Assembly: GCA_963768415.1 (NCBI GenBank)
Contig: CAVYHX010000049.1
Location: 1-58,879, forward strand
Reading direction: 5' to 3'
Length of the DNA: 58,879 nt
DNA from: CAVYHX01 sp963768415
Lineage (GTDB): Bacteria; Pseudomonadota; Gammaproteobacteria; UBA9214
The position numbers were made by a program, and so were the translations under genes. Under the pieces are notes generated by a model. The model did no database searches and was not told the DNA's origin. It saw only the letters and a list, made by a program, of their open reading frames with translations. Position 1 is the first letter of the stretch. Every line of letters starts with the position of its first letter. Shown piece after piece: positions 1 through 7,948 of this stretch.

Positions 1-1
1 C

Positions 2-295
2 GAGCAGGCCGGCGTCTGTCCCTGCATCATGGTGGACTGCAGCCATGAAAATTCACGCAAGGACCCGGCGTTGCAACCACTGGTCGCCGAGAATGTAATA
101 AACCAGGTACTGGAAGGTAGCAAGTCGATCATCGGACTGATGATCGAAAGCAATATCAACGCCGGTAATCAGGCCATACCGGAAGATCCGGCGCAGCTGA
201 AATACGGAGTATCCGTCACCGACGGCTGTATAAACTGGGAGACGACGGAGCAGTCCATTACTGCTATCCACCGGGCCCTGGTGAAATTAAAATAA
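2..295 (+). CDS. aroG: 3-deoxy-7-phosphoheptulonate synthase (class I DAHP synthase), C-terminal part
   Basis: The frame is open from the first bases, so the 5' part lies outside the window. The visible 97 residues carry the class I DAHP synthase signature: a VDCSHENSRKDP stretch, then a QPLVAENVINQ segment and the IGLMIESNINAGNQ strand near the C-terminus. The enzyme condenses phosphoenolpyruvate with erythrose 4-phosphate, the first step of aromatic amino acid synthesis, in the cytosol. The feedback-sensing N-terminus is not visible, so the isoenzyme type (Phe-, Tyr- or Trp-sensitive) cannot be told; the symbol is for the family. Confidence 0.9.
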   Translation, partial: EQAGVCPCIMVDCSHENSRKDPALQPLVAENVINQVLEGSKSIIGLMIESNINAGNQAIPEDPAQLKYGVSVTDGCINWETTEQSITAIHRALVKLK

Positions 296-303
296 CGCTG
301 GAC

Positions 304-327
304 GCACGCAGCGCATTCACTGCGTGC
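304..327 (+). terminator. Hairpin after aroG
   Basis: GCACGCAG (304-311) and CTGCGTGC (320-327) form a perfect 8-bp stem with an 8-nt loop, 9 nt after the aroG stop. No T-run follows, so this may be a 3'-end stabilising hairpin or weak terminator rather than a classical intrinsic terminator. Confidence 0.4.
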
Positions 328-389
328 AATAGTTCAGGGCAGCTTTATCCTCATCCGGTTACCGGGAGCATACGCCTGTCAGGCAGGGA

Positions 390-605
390 TCAGGCACTGG
401 TATCCAGTGGCCGGCTGTGGTCCGAGGTATAGTGAACCTCCAGGGTCTTTTCCTCGATCACTTCGCGGTCGATGCGCTCTAGGACGTCCTTGTATCCTTT
501 TGTTACCATACTGTCCGGACCGTACTTCTCCAGGCACTTCCGGTAGCGCAACGCATACCAGTCAAACGCCGTTACGTCGGTCAAAATCTCACTGGTATTT
601 TTCAC
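390..605 (-). CDS. Small hypothetical protein downstream of tonB
   Basis: A 71-residue acidic/basic soluble protein with no signal peptide or membrane segment; I do not recognise the family. Start is GTG at 605-603, chosen because GGAG lies seven bases upstream. It is the last gene on the minus strand after the copper-type receptor and TonB genes, and its start overlaps a short upstream frame (589-726), which suggests coupled translation. Predicted mostly helical (segments rich in Leu, Glu, Lys, Arg). A role linked to the TonB system is only inferred from position. Confidence 0.5.
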   Translation of the reverse strand: MKNTSEILTDVTAFDWYALRYRKCLEKYGPDSMVTKGYKDVLERIDREVIEEKTLEVHYTSDHSRPLDTSA

Positions 606-726
606 TGCAGAACTCCAGAAGTGTTTTTTTGGCCGCGTCCGGATCGGGTATTACCGCCAGACCTTGCCATTGACGAGCCAATGTTACCGCAAGTACTGCC
701 GCGGGAAGGTCGAACGCGTGCAGCAT
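589..726 (-). CDS. Possible 45-residue ORF between tonB and the 71-residue protein
   Basis: ATG at 726-724, stop TGA at 591-589. The product begins MLHAFDLPAAVLAVTLARQW and ends SEKYQ. It overlaps the GTG start of the next gene by 17 bases. No clear ribosome binding site precedes the ATG, but the frame is open for some distance upstream, so it could be the tail of a slightly longer or frameshifted gene. It fills the 174-bp gap between tonB and the 71-residue gene. No family recognised; treat as a candidate only. Confidence 0.3.
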   Translation of the reverse strand: MLHAFDLPAAVLAVTLARQWQGLAVIPDPDAAKKTLLEFCSEKYQ

Positions 727-779
727 TTGCAATTGTTTACGGTTACCGCGCCCCCACCCGCAATCCCGGGAAGCACCGC

Positions 780-1481
780 TTATCCCAGCCGGAAAACCAT
801 ACCGAAGCTGATCGGTTCACGCAGGTTCATCGCTGCCGGTGGTGCCGGCATGGGCTGGGCGGACTGCACGGCCCGCTCCGCTGCCGCGCGCAGTATGCGG
901 CTGCTGCCCTTGACCTGCAGGGCACGAATGCTGCCGTCTGCAAGCAGCGTGAAGGAAACCCTGACCTCACCTTCCTGACCCCGGCGCCTGGCACTGCGCG
1001 GGTAAAACTTGTGACTGTCGATGTGTGCCAGTAACCGCTGCAAATAGGTTTCCTGTGCTTTGTCCGGTACCAGCGGTAACGGCTGCTGAATAATTGCTTC
1101 CGCATCAGCGGCGGCTGTTGCCACCGCAGCAGCCACGGGTACTGCTCGCGACATGCCTGCTGGAGCGGGAACCGGTGCGGGGGGTTGCACAGGCTGGACC
1201 ACCCTGGCGGATGCCGGCACGGCTTGCAGTACTGGCTGCGGTTTTGCCCTGCTCGGGTCGAGCCGGGCTGCCTGCCGTGGCGCCGGAACCGGTTCCGGTT
1301 CCGGTACAGCGCGCACCGGGGTTTGTGCAAGTGTCACCCTGAGCTGGATTGCGCCGCCAGGATGTGATTGCGCGCGTGCCGGCTGCAAGCCATGCTCAGC
1401 GAAATAAACGACAGCGCCCGCATGCACAGCGATGGATAACCCCGCGGCGATGACCAGGCTGTAACGTTCATGCGGTCTCAT
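780..1481 (-). CDS. tonB: Energy transducer TonB
   Basis: 233 residues in the classic TonB order: an N-terminal signal-anchor (about residues 8-28, LVIAAGLSIAVHAGAVVYFA), a Pro/Ala/Val-rich periplasm-spanning linker (about 50-120), and a C-terminal TonB domain (about 145-230) containing YPRSARRRGQEGEVRVSF and a GS.ILRAAAERAVQSA helix. TonB couples the inner-membrane proton motive force to outer-membrane receptors. It starts about 90 bp after the copper-type receptor gene, so it is probably the dedicated transducer of that receptor. No exbB or exbD is nearby, so it must use an ExbBD pair encoded elsewhere. Distinct from the second TonB-like gene at 35.6 kb. Confidence 0.85.
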   Translation of the reverse strand: MRPHERYSLVIAAGLSIAVHAGAVVYFAEHGLQPARAQSHPGGAIQLRVTLAQTPVRAVPEPEPVPAPRQAARLDPSRAKPQPVLQAVPASARVVQPVQPPAPVPAPAGMSRAVPVAAAVATAAADAEAIIQQPLPLVPDKAQETYLQRLLAHIDSHKFYPRSARRRGQEGEVRVSFTLLADGSIRALQVKGSSRILRAAAERAVQSAQPMPAPPAAMNLREPISFGMVFRLG

Positions 1482-1570
1482 TTTACTCGCCCTGCCCGGC
1501 TTTATATCTACTGGTACAGCGCACAGACATATTCGCCATGCGGCAGGGTGCAGTCATGCACCGGGCGTTG

Positions 1571-3649
1571 TCAGAAGGTCGCACTCAGGCGCAACCAGAC
1601 TTCCCGCCCCGGCTCGTTCACCTGCACGGCGTCGGGATTGAACGGATCGACGTTCGCCCGGTTCACGTGATAGGCATAGGAGCGGTCGAAGATATTATTG
1701 ATGCCGGCAGCAAGTGTCATATGTTCCGTGCCTGTATAACTGCCGTACACATCGAGTGTTGCCCAACCGGGGGTCTGCCGCGCATCCAGGCCGCTGTCTT
1801 GCGTGACGTCATCCTCGACCCGCTGCTGGTTATCCTGGGCGCGCAGCATGCCACCGAGATTCCAGTCATTGCGGGTGTATTCCAGGTTGAGCGTTATTTC
1901 CAGCGGCGGGGTCTGGGCTATCGGCCGGTCATCATCGGTATTTTCTGCGCGCACATAGGCGAGGCTGGCACGGCTGGACCAGTGTGACGCCCAGCGAACG
2001 CCCGCCTCTGCCTCGAAGCCGTAGAACGTCGCGCCCACATTACGATAAATTGTGGCGCCATCGTTCAGCGGGTCCGGCATCGTGCGCGCACGATCTCTCA
2101 GGATATAGTCGGTTACATCATTGTAAAACACCGCGGCACTGGCATCCCAGCGGCCGGCATCGCGAGTGTAGCCCAGTTCCAGCTGGTGGTGCTGCTCCGG
2201 TTCCAGACCGGGATTGCCAATCCAGCGCATGTCGGCCGCCATGGCATTATCACTGGCGATATAGCGCTCCGTTGCATCCGCTGTGCGCATGCTGCGGCTC
2301 AGGGTGGCATAGACTGCGGCATCCTCAGCAAGAGCGTGTTCCAGGGTGATGAAGCCACCCACGTTGTTCTCATCCGTGCTGGTATCCGCGGCACCGTAAT
2401 AGAGTGCGTATAACTCCGCGGGACTGCGCGCCAGTCCCATCGATACCTGCGCCACCTCACCGGCGCGCCCGGCCTCTGCATCGACAAAGTCGTAACGTAC
2501 ACCGGCCTTGAGACTGTCTCTGGCGGTGATGGGCAGCCGGGTTTCGGCAAACAGGCCGGTCTGCCGCAGGTCGGCATCCGGCCACAGGATGGACTGCAGT
2601 GTCGCCGGTGTCGGCCCTGCCGGCATACCGGAAAAACGATTCGCATTGCGGTTGTTGTCCTGGTAGTCGAGGCCAATGGTCCAGACCACGCCACCGGACG
2701 CCTGGATTTCACCGCTCACCCGCCCACCGCCGGTATTCGAAGTGCTGGGGACGCGCATTTTCATGGGCGCCGTCAGCGGCCGCAGGGAATAGTTATCCAT
2801 GAGGTGGTCGATATCCGCGGAATACAGCTCGGTCTTGAGGCCGGTGAAAATACCGGCGGGCGCCGTACTGGCAAACTTGAGCCGCAGTGTATCGTTATCG
2901 CTGGAGGGGGAATCCATGCCGGCGCCGGCGAACAGCACATCCTCTTCCCGGCTGGCGTCATATGACAACTCGAGACGGGTGGCAGCGCTCGGGGTGTAAC
3001 CGAGAATGAGGGCACCTTCCTGATTGGTAAAGGCGGAACGCACCGTGTTGCCGTCACCGTCCTGGTAATTATCAGCGTCCATGTAAGTGGCAATCCCGCG
3101 CAGAAACCAGTCCGGGTCGCCTGCGGCGACATCGGCTGCGAACTCGCGGGTACCGGAATTACTCTGGTAGCCGGCGCTGGCCTCGATCCGGTAGGCCTCG
3201 TCCGGGTTGAAGCGCGGCGTATAGCGCTCGAACAACACCGTACCCCCCGGACCCCCGCCGCCGTAGATCACTGTCTGCGAACCCTTGATGACGGTGATGC
3301 GGTCATAGCTGTCCCGGGAGGCATACGTCGACGGCGGATCCATCCGGTTCGGGCAGCCGCCATGAATATAGGCCCCGTCCAGCAGGATGTTCAGGCGGTT
3401 CTGACTCTGGCCCCGAATGATCGGGTCAATGCCGCGTCCACCCATACGCGCGCCGGACACACCGGGAATATTGCGCAAGAGCGCGCCACCGTCGGCACTG
3501 ATACCCGCGTCCAACTCTGCGGGCGACCAGCTTTGTGCGGCGGGATTGTACAATTCCGCATCCTCCACCAGGATCACCGCATCACTCGCCAGCAGGTTAA
3601 AGACGGGATATAAAAGACCTAACGCACACACAAGGGCTCTCATGATCAT
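1571..3649 (-). CDS. oprC: TonB-dependent copper receptor (OprC/NosA family)
   Basis: 692 residues with an N-terminal signal peptide (about 1-22), a plug domain (about 45-160) and a long beta-barrel ending in Phe, as expected for an outer-membrane receptor. The plug contains GGCPNRMDPPSTY, the hallmark of the OprC/NosA copper receptors; C99 and M103 form the CxxxM copper site known in OprC. The VIKGSQTVIYGGGGPGGTVLFER plug segment also fits that subfamily. It likely imports copper across the outer membrane, feeding cuproenzymes such as nitrous oxide reductase or terminal oxidases; neither is in the window. The tonB gene follows directly. Start is the ATG at 3649. Confidence 0.85.
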   Translation of the reverse strand: MIMRALVCALGLLYPVFNLLASDAVILVEDAELYNPAAQSWSPAELDAGISADGGALLRNIPGVSGARMGGRGIDPIIRGQSQNRLNILLDGAYIHGGCPNRMDPPSTYASRDSYDRITVIKGSQTVIYGGGGPGGTVLFERYTPRFNPDEAYRIEASAGYQSNSGTREFAADVAAGDPDWFLRGIATYMDADNYQDGDGNTVRSAFTNQEGALILGYTPSAATRLELSYDASREEDVLFAGAGMDSPSSDNDTLRLKFASTAPAGIFTGLKTELYSADIDHLMDNYSLRPLTAPMKMRVPSTSNTGGGRVSGEIQASGGVVWTIGLDYQDNNRNANRFSGMPAGPTPATLQSILWPDADLRQTGLFAETRLPITARDSLKAGVRYDFVDAEAGRAGEVAQVSMGLARSPAELYALYYGAADTSTDENNVGGFITLEHALAEDAAVYATLSRSMRTADATERYIASDNAMAADMRWIGNPGLEPEQHHQLELGYTRDAGRWDASAAVFYNDVTDYILRDRARTMPDPLNDGATIYRNVGATFYGFEAEAGVRWASHWSSRASLAYVRAENTDDDRPIAQTPPLEITLNLEYTRNDWNLGGMLRAQDNQQRVEDDVTQDSGLDARQTPGWATLDVYGSYTGTEHMTLAAGINNIFDRSYAYHVNRANVDPFNPDAVQVNEPGREVWLRLSATF

Positions 3650-3949
3650 TCCTTAAATTAATGGCAATGGCTTGTATTCAGGCGCTGGATACAACAGTGG
3701 CCACGGACCCGGCGAGCAGGAAGTGTAGAAGAATCCGGCCGGCTTGAGGATGCGACATATCGTCGCGGTTAACCGGTATATAGTAATGGTGTCAGAGGCC
3801 ATTTTTTTCTACTATGGGCACGCTGATTTGCCCGTGCCGGAATACATGGAACGGACAGTCATCCCGGGAGCACCGACCTGGGTGCTGCGGACTACATGGC
3901 ATGTATTACCCGGAAAACCGGCGGATTCACGAAATTGGGGGGGACGATA
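3650..3949. other. Intergenic region between the divergent oprC and HDOD genes
   Basis: 300 bases without a convincing gene. It must hold the divergent promoters of the receptor operon (minus) and the HDOD gene (plus). AT-richer stretches around 3780-3815 and 3650-3665 are possible promoter sites. I could not identify a Fur, CueR or CsoR operator by eye. A G-rich stretch (GGGGGGGAC) just before 3950 can serve as the ribosome binding site of the HDOD gene. Confidence 0.4.
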
Positions 3950-4810
3950 TGACAACAGCACAGGTGACAGCCTTCGACTTCGTCAAGAAACTCGGCGCAG
4001 AACTGACCCACCGGGAATTTGACCTGCCACCCCTTCCCGGACACCGCCATCCGGGTTCGCGATGCACTGAACGATTATGATGTAACGCTGGACAAGATTA
4101 CCCGCATCGTCCTGGCGGAACCGGTCTTGACGACCCGCTTGCTGCGCATGGCCAACTCGGCCATGCTGCGGCGTGGTTCCATGGAAATCACCGACCTCAG
4201 GACGGCGATTGGCCGGGTGGGCCTGGAAATGGTACGCAACGCCGCAACATCAATGGCCATGGATAACACCTTCAAGGCACCCGGGGGCAGCAGCTTGCGC
4301 GCCCTCGTCGATAAAACCAGAAAACACAGTACGCAAGTGTGCGCCCTCGCCTACGTGCTGGCCAAACGGGAACCGGACACAGGGAACCCGGATCAGGCAA
4401 TGCTGGCGGGGCTGCTGCACGACATCGGGAAATTTTATATTTTGACCCGGGTCGACGACCACCCGGAACTGTTCGAGGAGCAGGAGGCGCTGGCGGATCT
4501 GCTGCAGCAATGGCATCCCGGCATCGGGCGGGCAATTGTCGAAGCCTGGGGGTTCCCGGAACAGATCGCGGAAGCCGTATATGAACATGAGACCCTGGAC
4601 AGGGAACTGTCGGGCCCGGCGGACATCGTCGATATTGTGATTGTGGCCAACCTGCTGGCCCATCTTGGGGACCCGGATTACCCCGAACAACCCGACCTGG
4701 AACAGATCCCGTCCTGCGTGCGCATGCAGCTTGATGGTGAGACCATCAAAACCATCCTGGAGGAATCCGCCGAGGAAATCCGGTCGCTGTCGCAGGCATT
4801 AAACGGATGA
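3950..4810 (+). CDS. HDOD domain protein (one frameshift)
   Basis: ATG at 3950 opens a frame reading MTTAQVTAFDFVKKLGAELT up to about 4030; the rest of the protein (PDTAIRVRDALNDYDVTLDK...) continues one base out of frame to the stop at 4810. Removing one C from CCCC at 4030-4033 restores FDLPPFPDTAIRVRDAL, the usual HDOD start, so about 286 residues in total. The HDOD domain shows RLLRMANSAMLRRG, a LLHDIGKFYI motif and WHPGIGRAIVEAW. HDOD proteins are regulatory relatives of HD hydrolases in signal transduction; the stand-alone target is unknown. It retains an HD pair in LLHDIGK, which many HDOD proteins lack. The gene stands alone. Confidence 0.75.
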
Positions 4811-4849
4811 CGCTTGCAGGGAACCGGATCTATACATGCATTCTACGCA

Positions 4850-6230
4850 CTAGCATTCGATAACATTCACGGCGAGACCGCCCCGGGCGGTTTCCTTGTA
4901 TTTCGTTTTCATATCCGCGCCGGTATCACGCATGGTCTTGATGACCTTGTCCAGTGATACGAAATGCGTCCCATCCCCGCGCAACGCCATGCGCGAGGCG
5001 TTTATCGCCTTGATCGCCCCCATCGCATTGCGCTCGATACAGGGCACCTGTACCAGTCCACCGACCGGATCGCACGTCAATCCGAGATTGTGCTCCATGG
5101 CGATTTCGGCGGCATTTTCCACCTGTGCCGGGGTGCCGCCCAGGACCTCTGTCAAGGCCCCGGCAGCCATGGAGCAGGCGGAACCCACTTCGCCCTGGCA
5201 GCCCACCTCCGCGCCGGATATGGATGCATTTTCCTTGTAGAGGATACCGATTGCACCCGCGGTCAGCAGAAAACGCCGAATACCTTCTGCGGAATAACCG
5301 GGTGAAAACTTCCAGTAATAGTGCAGCACCGCGGGGATGATACCGGCGGCACCATTGGTTGGCGCCGTCACCACCCTGCCGCCGGCTGCATTCTCCTCGT
5401 TCACTGCCAGGGCATACAGGTTCACCCAGTCCATGGTACCCAGCGGCACCTTGTGGAGTTCCGTTTCGTTCTTCAGCTGGCAATAGAGCCGGGCGGCCCT
5501 GCGTTTGACCTTCAGTCCCCCGGGCAATACACCCTCGGTATGGCAGCCACGCACAACACAGTCCTGCATGACCTTCCAGATATGGTCGAGTCCCTGCCGG
5601 ATATCGGATTCGGACCGCCAGGCCTGCTCGTTGTGCAGCATGATCTCGCTGACGGAAATGCCCTGCTCCGTCACAATGCGCCAGTAACGCCACCGCCGTT
5701 GTGAATGGATACGGCAGCTGCGTCTGGTCCTCTACAATACGGTCAGCACCGGCAGCAGCCCGGTTGACGACGAACCCGCCGCCGACAGAGTAATAGGTGT
5801 GTTCCTGCAACAACTGGCCGTCACCGCCCAGCGCCTGAAAGGTCATGCCGTTGGGGTGATAGGGAAGGACTCTACGCTTGTGGAAATACCAGGTCAGCGG
5901 CAGCGTCGAAAGCAATTTCCCTGCCACCGGCCAGGCGCAGAACGCCCCTGTTGCCTGACCGCTTGCGAGACGCCGCGGAATATCATCGGTATCGACGCTT
6001 TCCGGCAGCTCGCCCTCGAGTCCGAGAATCACCGCCTTGTCGGTACCATGTCCCTTGCCCGTGGCTCCCAGCGAGCCGAACAATTCAACCCGAATGCGGG
6101 ATATGTCATCCAGGAGATGACTCTCCGCCAACCCCCGGACGAACATGCCGGCCGCCCGCATCGGACCGACGGTGTGCGAACTGGACGGTCCAATACCGAT
6201 TCTGAACAGATCAAAGACGCTGATGGCCAA
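4850..6230 (-). CDS. sdaA: L-serine ammonia-lyase, single-chain (one frameshift)
   Basis: The N-terminal frame (from 6230) gives ISVFDLFRIGIGPSSSHTVGP, the hallmark of the iron-sulfur L-serine dehydratases; the C-terminal frame (to 4850) gives the alpha domain with NEENAAGGRVVTAPTNGAAG and ends in VIEC. They join if one C is removed near 5681 (GCGCCAG to GCGCAG), yielding LPYPFTTAVALLRIVTEQGISVSEIML. The enzyme deaminates serine to pyruvate and ammonia using a [4Fe-4S] cluster. The first codon appears to be TTG (6230-6228), with GAGG about nine bases upstream. The AT-rich tract at 6276-6300 is the probable promoter. Whole length about 459 residues, normal for SdaA. Confidence 0.88.
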
Positions 6231-6677
6231 GGGCAGATACCTCTATCCAATACGTGGCATGTCTATATCTTACTGATATATATAATATATTATATGCCGC
6301 AACGCTGGCTGCGATATTTCTGGATGATAGCCTGCCGGGCCCGGGATAGATACCGCACGCAACCGGAAGGTTCTGCATTGCGCAGGCACCATACCTGTCC
6401 AGTGCGCGCATGCGGACACTGGCAGCGCTCGGCTGACGCGGCGGCAGGGGGGCGGGTAAATGAAAATTACAATGCGAATGAAGTAATGCAATCGCCATGG
6501 CGACCGGCAGATCGCAGAAATGCATACTGCTGCAGGTAACGGACGTGTAAACCACGCAAACGCCGACAGATGGAAAATGAAACAGTGCGGCCTGCCAGGA
6601 CAATACATCTGGGATCGAAGCGGCCAATCGCTTATATTGACGGATTCTTGTATCCACGCCCGGCACAGGTACCACTC
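6231..6677. other. Intergenic region upstream of sdaA and the lipoprotein gene
   Basis: 447 bases with no supported gene; the short frames present lack start signals and conserved features. A strongly AT-rich block at 6276-6297 (minus-strand TATAAT-like within GCATATAATATATTATATA) is the likely sdaA promoter region. A small GCGGCCAATCGC hairpin near 6620 and the TATATTGAC region near 6633 may belong to the promoter or leader of the lipoprotein gene at 6678. Confidence 0.4.
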
Positions 6678-7070
6678 ATGCGCAGGATCACCACGCTGTT
6701 TTTTATTACCCTCTTGCTGTCCGGTTGCGCCAGTGTCGATGACAGCAAGCGGACTATCACCCTCGATAAGGCCACCCGCATCTACGACAATGCCATCCGC
6801 TGGGGTGACCATGATGTTGCCAATAGCCTGAGAAAACAGCCGGCAGCCGGACCCCGGCCTGCGTTGCTCAAGCAAATCAAAGTGACCTCCCTGGAACCCG
6901 TAAATGTTTCGATATCCGAAGACCAGCTTCGGGTCCAGCGCGTCGTCGAGATCCGCTATTACAATGAAAACAGCATGAAGATAGTCACATTAATGGATCA
7001 TCAGACATGGGAATACGATGCAGCGGCAAAATCCTGGTTTCTGCTCACACCGCCACCGGCGTTCAGATAG
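6678..7070 (+). CDS. Putative small lipoprotein
   Basis: 130 residues starting MRRITTLFFITLLLSGCASV, with a lipobox LLSGC (Cys17) after a short hydrophobic signal, so it is likely a lipid-anchored periplasmic or outer-membrane protein. The mature part is mixed alpha/beta with several beta-rich segments (IKVTSLEPVNVSI, QRVVEIRYYNE) and an aromatic C-terminus (WEYDAAAKSWFLLTPPP). I chose the internal ATG at 6678 because the frame extends upstream to 6570 without signal-like sequence. Family not recognised with certainty; short lipoproteins of this shape are common next to unrelated genes. Confidence 0.65.
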   Translation: MRRITTLFFITLLLSGCASVDDSKRTITLDKATRIYDNAIRWGDHDVANSLRKQPAAGPRPALLKQIKVTSLEPVNVSISEDQLRVQRVVEIRYYNENSMKIVTLMDHQTWEYDAAAKSWFLLTPPPAFR

Positions 7071-7362
7071 CCGCGTCAATACGGCTCCCGCGGCCGAATA
7101 AATAAAAAATCACTGCTATCCCGTATACTCCTCCTCCCTGCGGGGACGAGGATGTTCTGCTTGTTTTATGGCGACCGGAATTCATGTCCGGCATGTAATA
7201 GCAGTTTGTATAACTATTTTCCTGCATGACGTGACCGGTAATTCAGCAGGCAATAATGGGACAGCAGTACAAAAATATATGGCTCTTCCCCAGATCGAGT
7301 GAGTAGATTACCGTTGCAGGGCCGGATTCACTTGTGCCCGGCGCTTTATCGGGTATTCGGCC
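7071..7362. other. Intergenic region before the transposase remnant
   Basis: About 290 bases with no gene. The right part (7315-7362) holds an imperfect repeat related to the palindrome that closes the tandem array: GCAGGGCCGG at 7316 and TATTCGGCCA at 7353. This could be a degenerate left-hand REP-like partner of the remnant element. Nothing else recognised. Confidence 0.35.
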
Positions 7363-7596
7363 AACAGCCATTATTTGCATTGGAGACAAGGAGGTCTTTG
7401 GTAGCCAGCCTATTACGACCGTGCTGCCAGGAAGGATGAGGATGTTCGCCGGATTGCACGGTATCCCGTTGCCAACCCGTTGCGAGCGGGCCTGGTTCGG
7501 GATATTGGCGATTACTACCATTGGGACTGCATTTGGATGACAGATGACGATGAAACACTGGTGGTCGAAGGAATTCGACCTTACAGGTTTGATTGA
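7363..7596 (+). pseudogene. Remnant of a REP-associated tyrosine transposase (RAYT, IS200-like Y1 family)
   Basis: Frame 1 from 7405 reads PAYYDRAARKDEDVRRIARY then PVANPLRAGLVRDIGDYYHW and DCIWMTDDDETL..., ending TGA at 7594-7596. This is the typical C-terminus of REP-associated transposases (WQ.GYHD.A.R, RYIVANPLRAGLV, Y..WD..W). Upstream the frame is interrupted: TAG at 7402-7404 stands where the family has Gln after Trp (TGG-CAG), and the region before about 7363 no longer resembles the family. The HUH motif and catalytic Tyr are therefore lost, and the gene is dead. Its last 53 bases are the first copy of the tandem array that follows. Confidence 0.75.
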
Positions 7597-7797
7597 ATGA
7601 CGGTGAAACACCGTTGGTCGAATGAATTCGACCCTACAGGTGTGATTGGATGACGGTGAAACACCGTTGGTCGAATGAATTCGACCCTACAGGTGTGATT
7701 GAATGACGGTGAAACACCGTTGGTCGAATGAATTCGACCCTACAGGTGTGATTGGATGACGGTGAAATACTGCTGGTCGAATGAATTCGACCCTACT
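7544..7797 (+). repeat. Five-copy 53-bp tandem repeat derived from the transposase 3' end
   Basis: Units begin at 7544, 7597, 7650, 7703 and 7756, an exact 53-bp period. Unit 1 is still the coding end of the transposase remnant and differs most (CTGGTGGTCGAAGG); units 2-4 are almost identical; unit 5 is diverged and passes into the closing palindrome. Each typical unit contains CGGTG-AAA-CACCG and GTCGAA-TGAA-TTCGAC, two short hairpins. There are no unique spacers, so it is not CRISPR. Each unit also holds an 18-codon frame (see next entry). Confidence 0.92.
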
Positions 7798-7820
7798 GTA
7801 GGGCCGAATTCATTCGGCCA
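7774..7820. repeat. Near-perfect 23-bp inverted repeat closing the array (REP-like)
   Basis: Left arm 7774-7796 (TGGTCGAATGAATTCGACCC plus TAC) and right arm 7798-7820 (GTAGGGCCGAATTCATTCGG plus CCA) are complementary except for two positions, separated by one base. It can extrude as a cruciform or fold as a long RNA hairpin. The arm is the same sequence as the core of the 53-bp unit, so one inverted copy sits at the end of direct copies. This pattern fits the palindromic REP substrates recognised by RAYT enzymes. Confidence 0.8.
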
Positions 7821-7948
7821 ATAACCTCGCCATCAGGAGGCATGCATCTCGTCTAAATTGATGTGTTACCCACTCAATCTGGGAAAGATCCAAATATATA
7901 ACCACTATGTCTGTCGAATGCGTCTAGCAACGGGGATCCGGGATAATT

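Larger units (their letters stand above)
7544..7824 (+). other. Chain of five overlapping micro-ORFs within the 53-bp array
   Basis: Frames 7544-7600, 7597-7653, 7650-7706, 7703-7759 and 7756-7824 each start with ATG and each of the first four stops with a TGA that overlaps the next ATG (ATGA). Products of units 2-4 read MTVKHRWSNEFDPTGVI followed by G or E; unit 1 reads MTMKHWWSKEFDLTGLIE; the last is 22 residues. The arrangement follows arithmetically from a 57-nt frame in a 53-bp unit. No ribosome binding site precedes any start, so translation is doubtful; recorded because the frame is intact in every copy. Confidence 0.3.

Noticed and set aside
7544..7797. CRISPR array
   Set aside because: The 53-bp units are contiguous with no unique spacers, and the first unit is the coding end of a transposase remnant.
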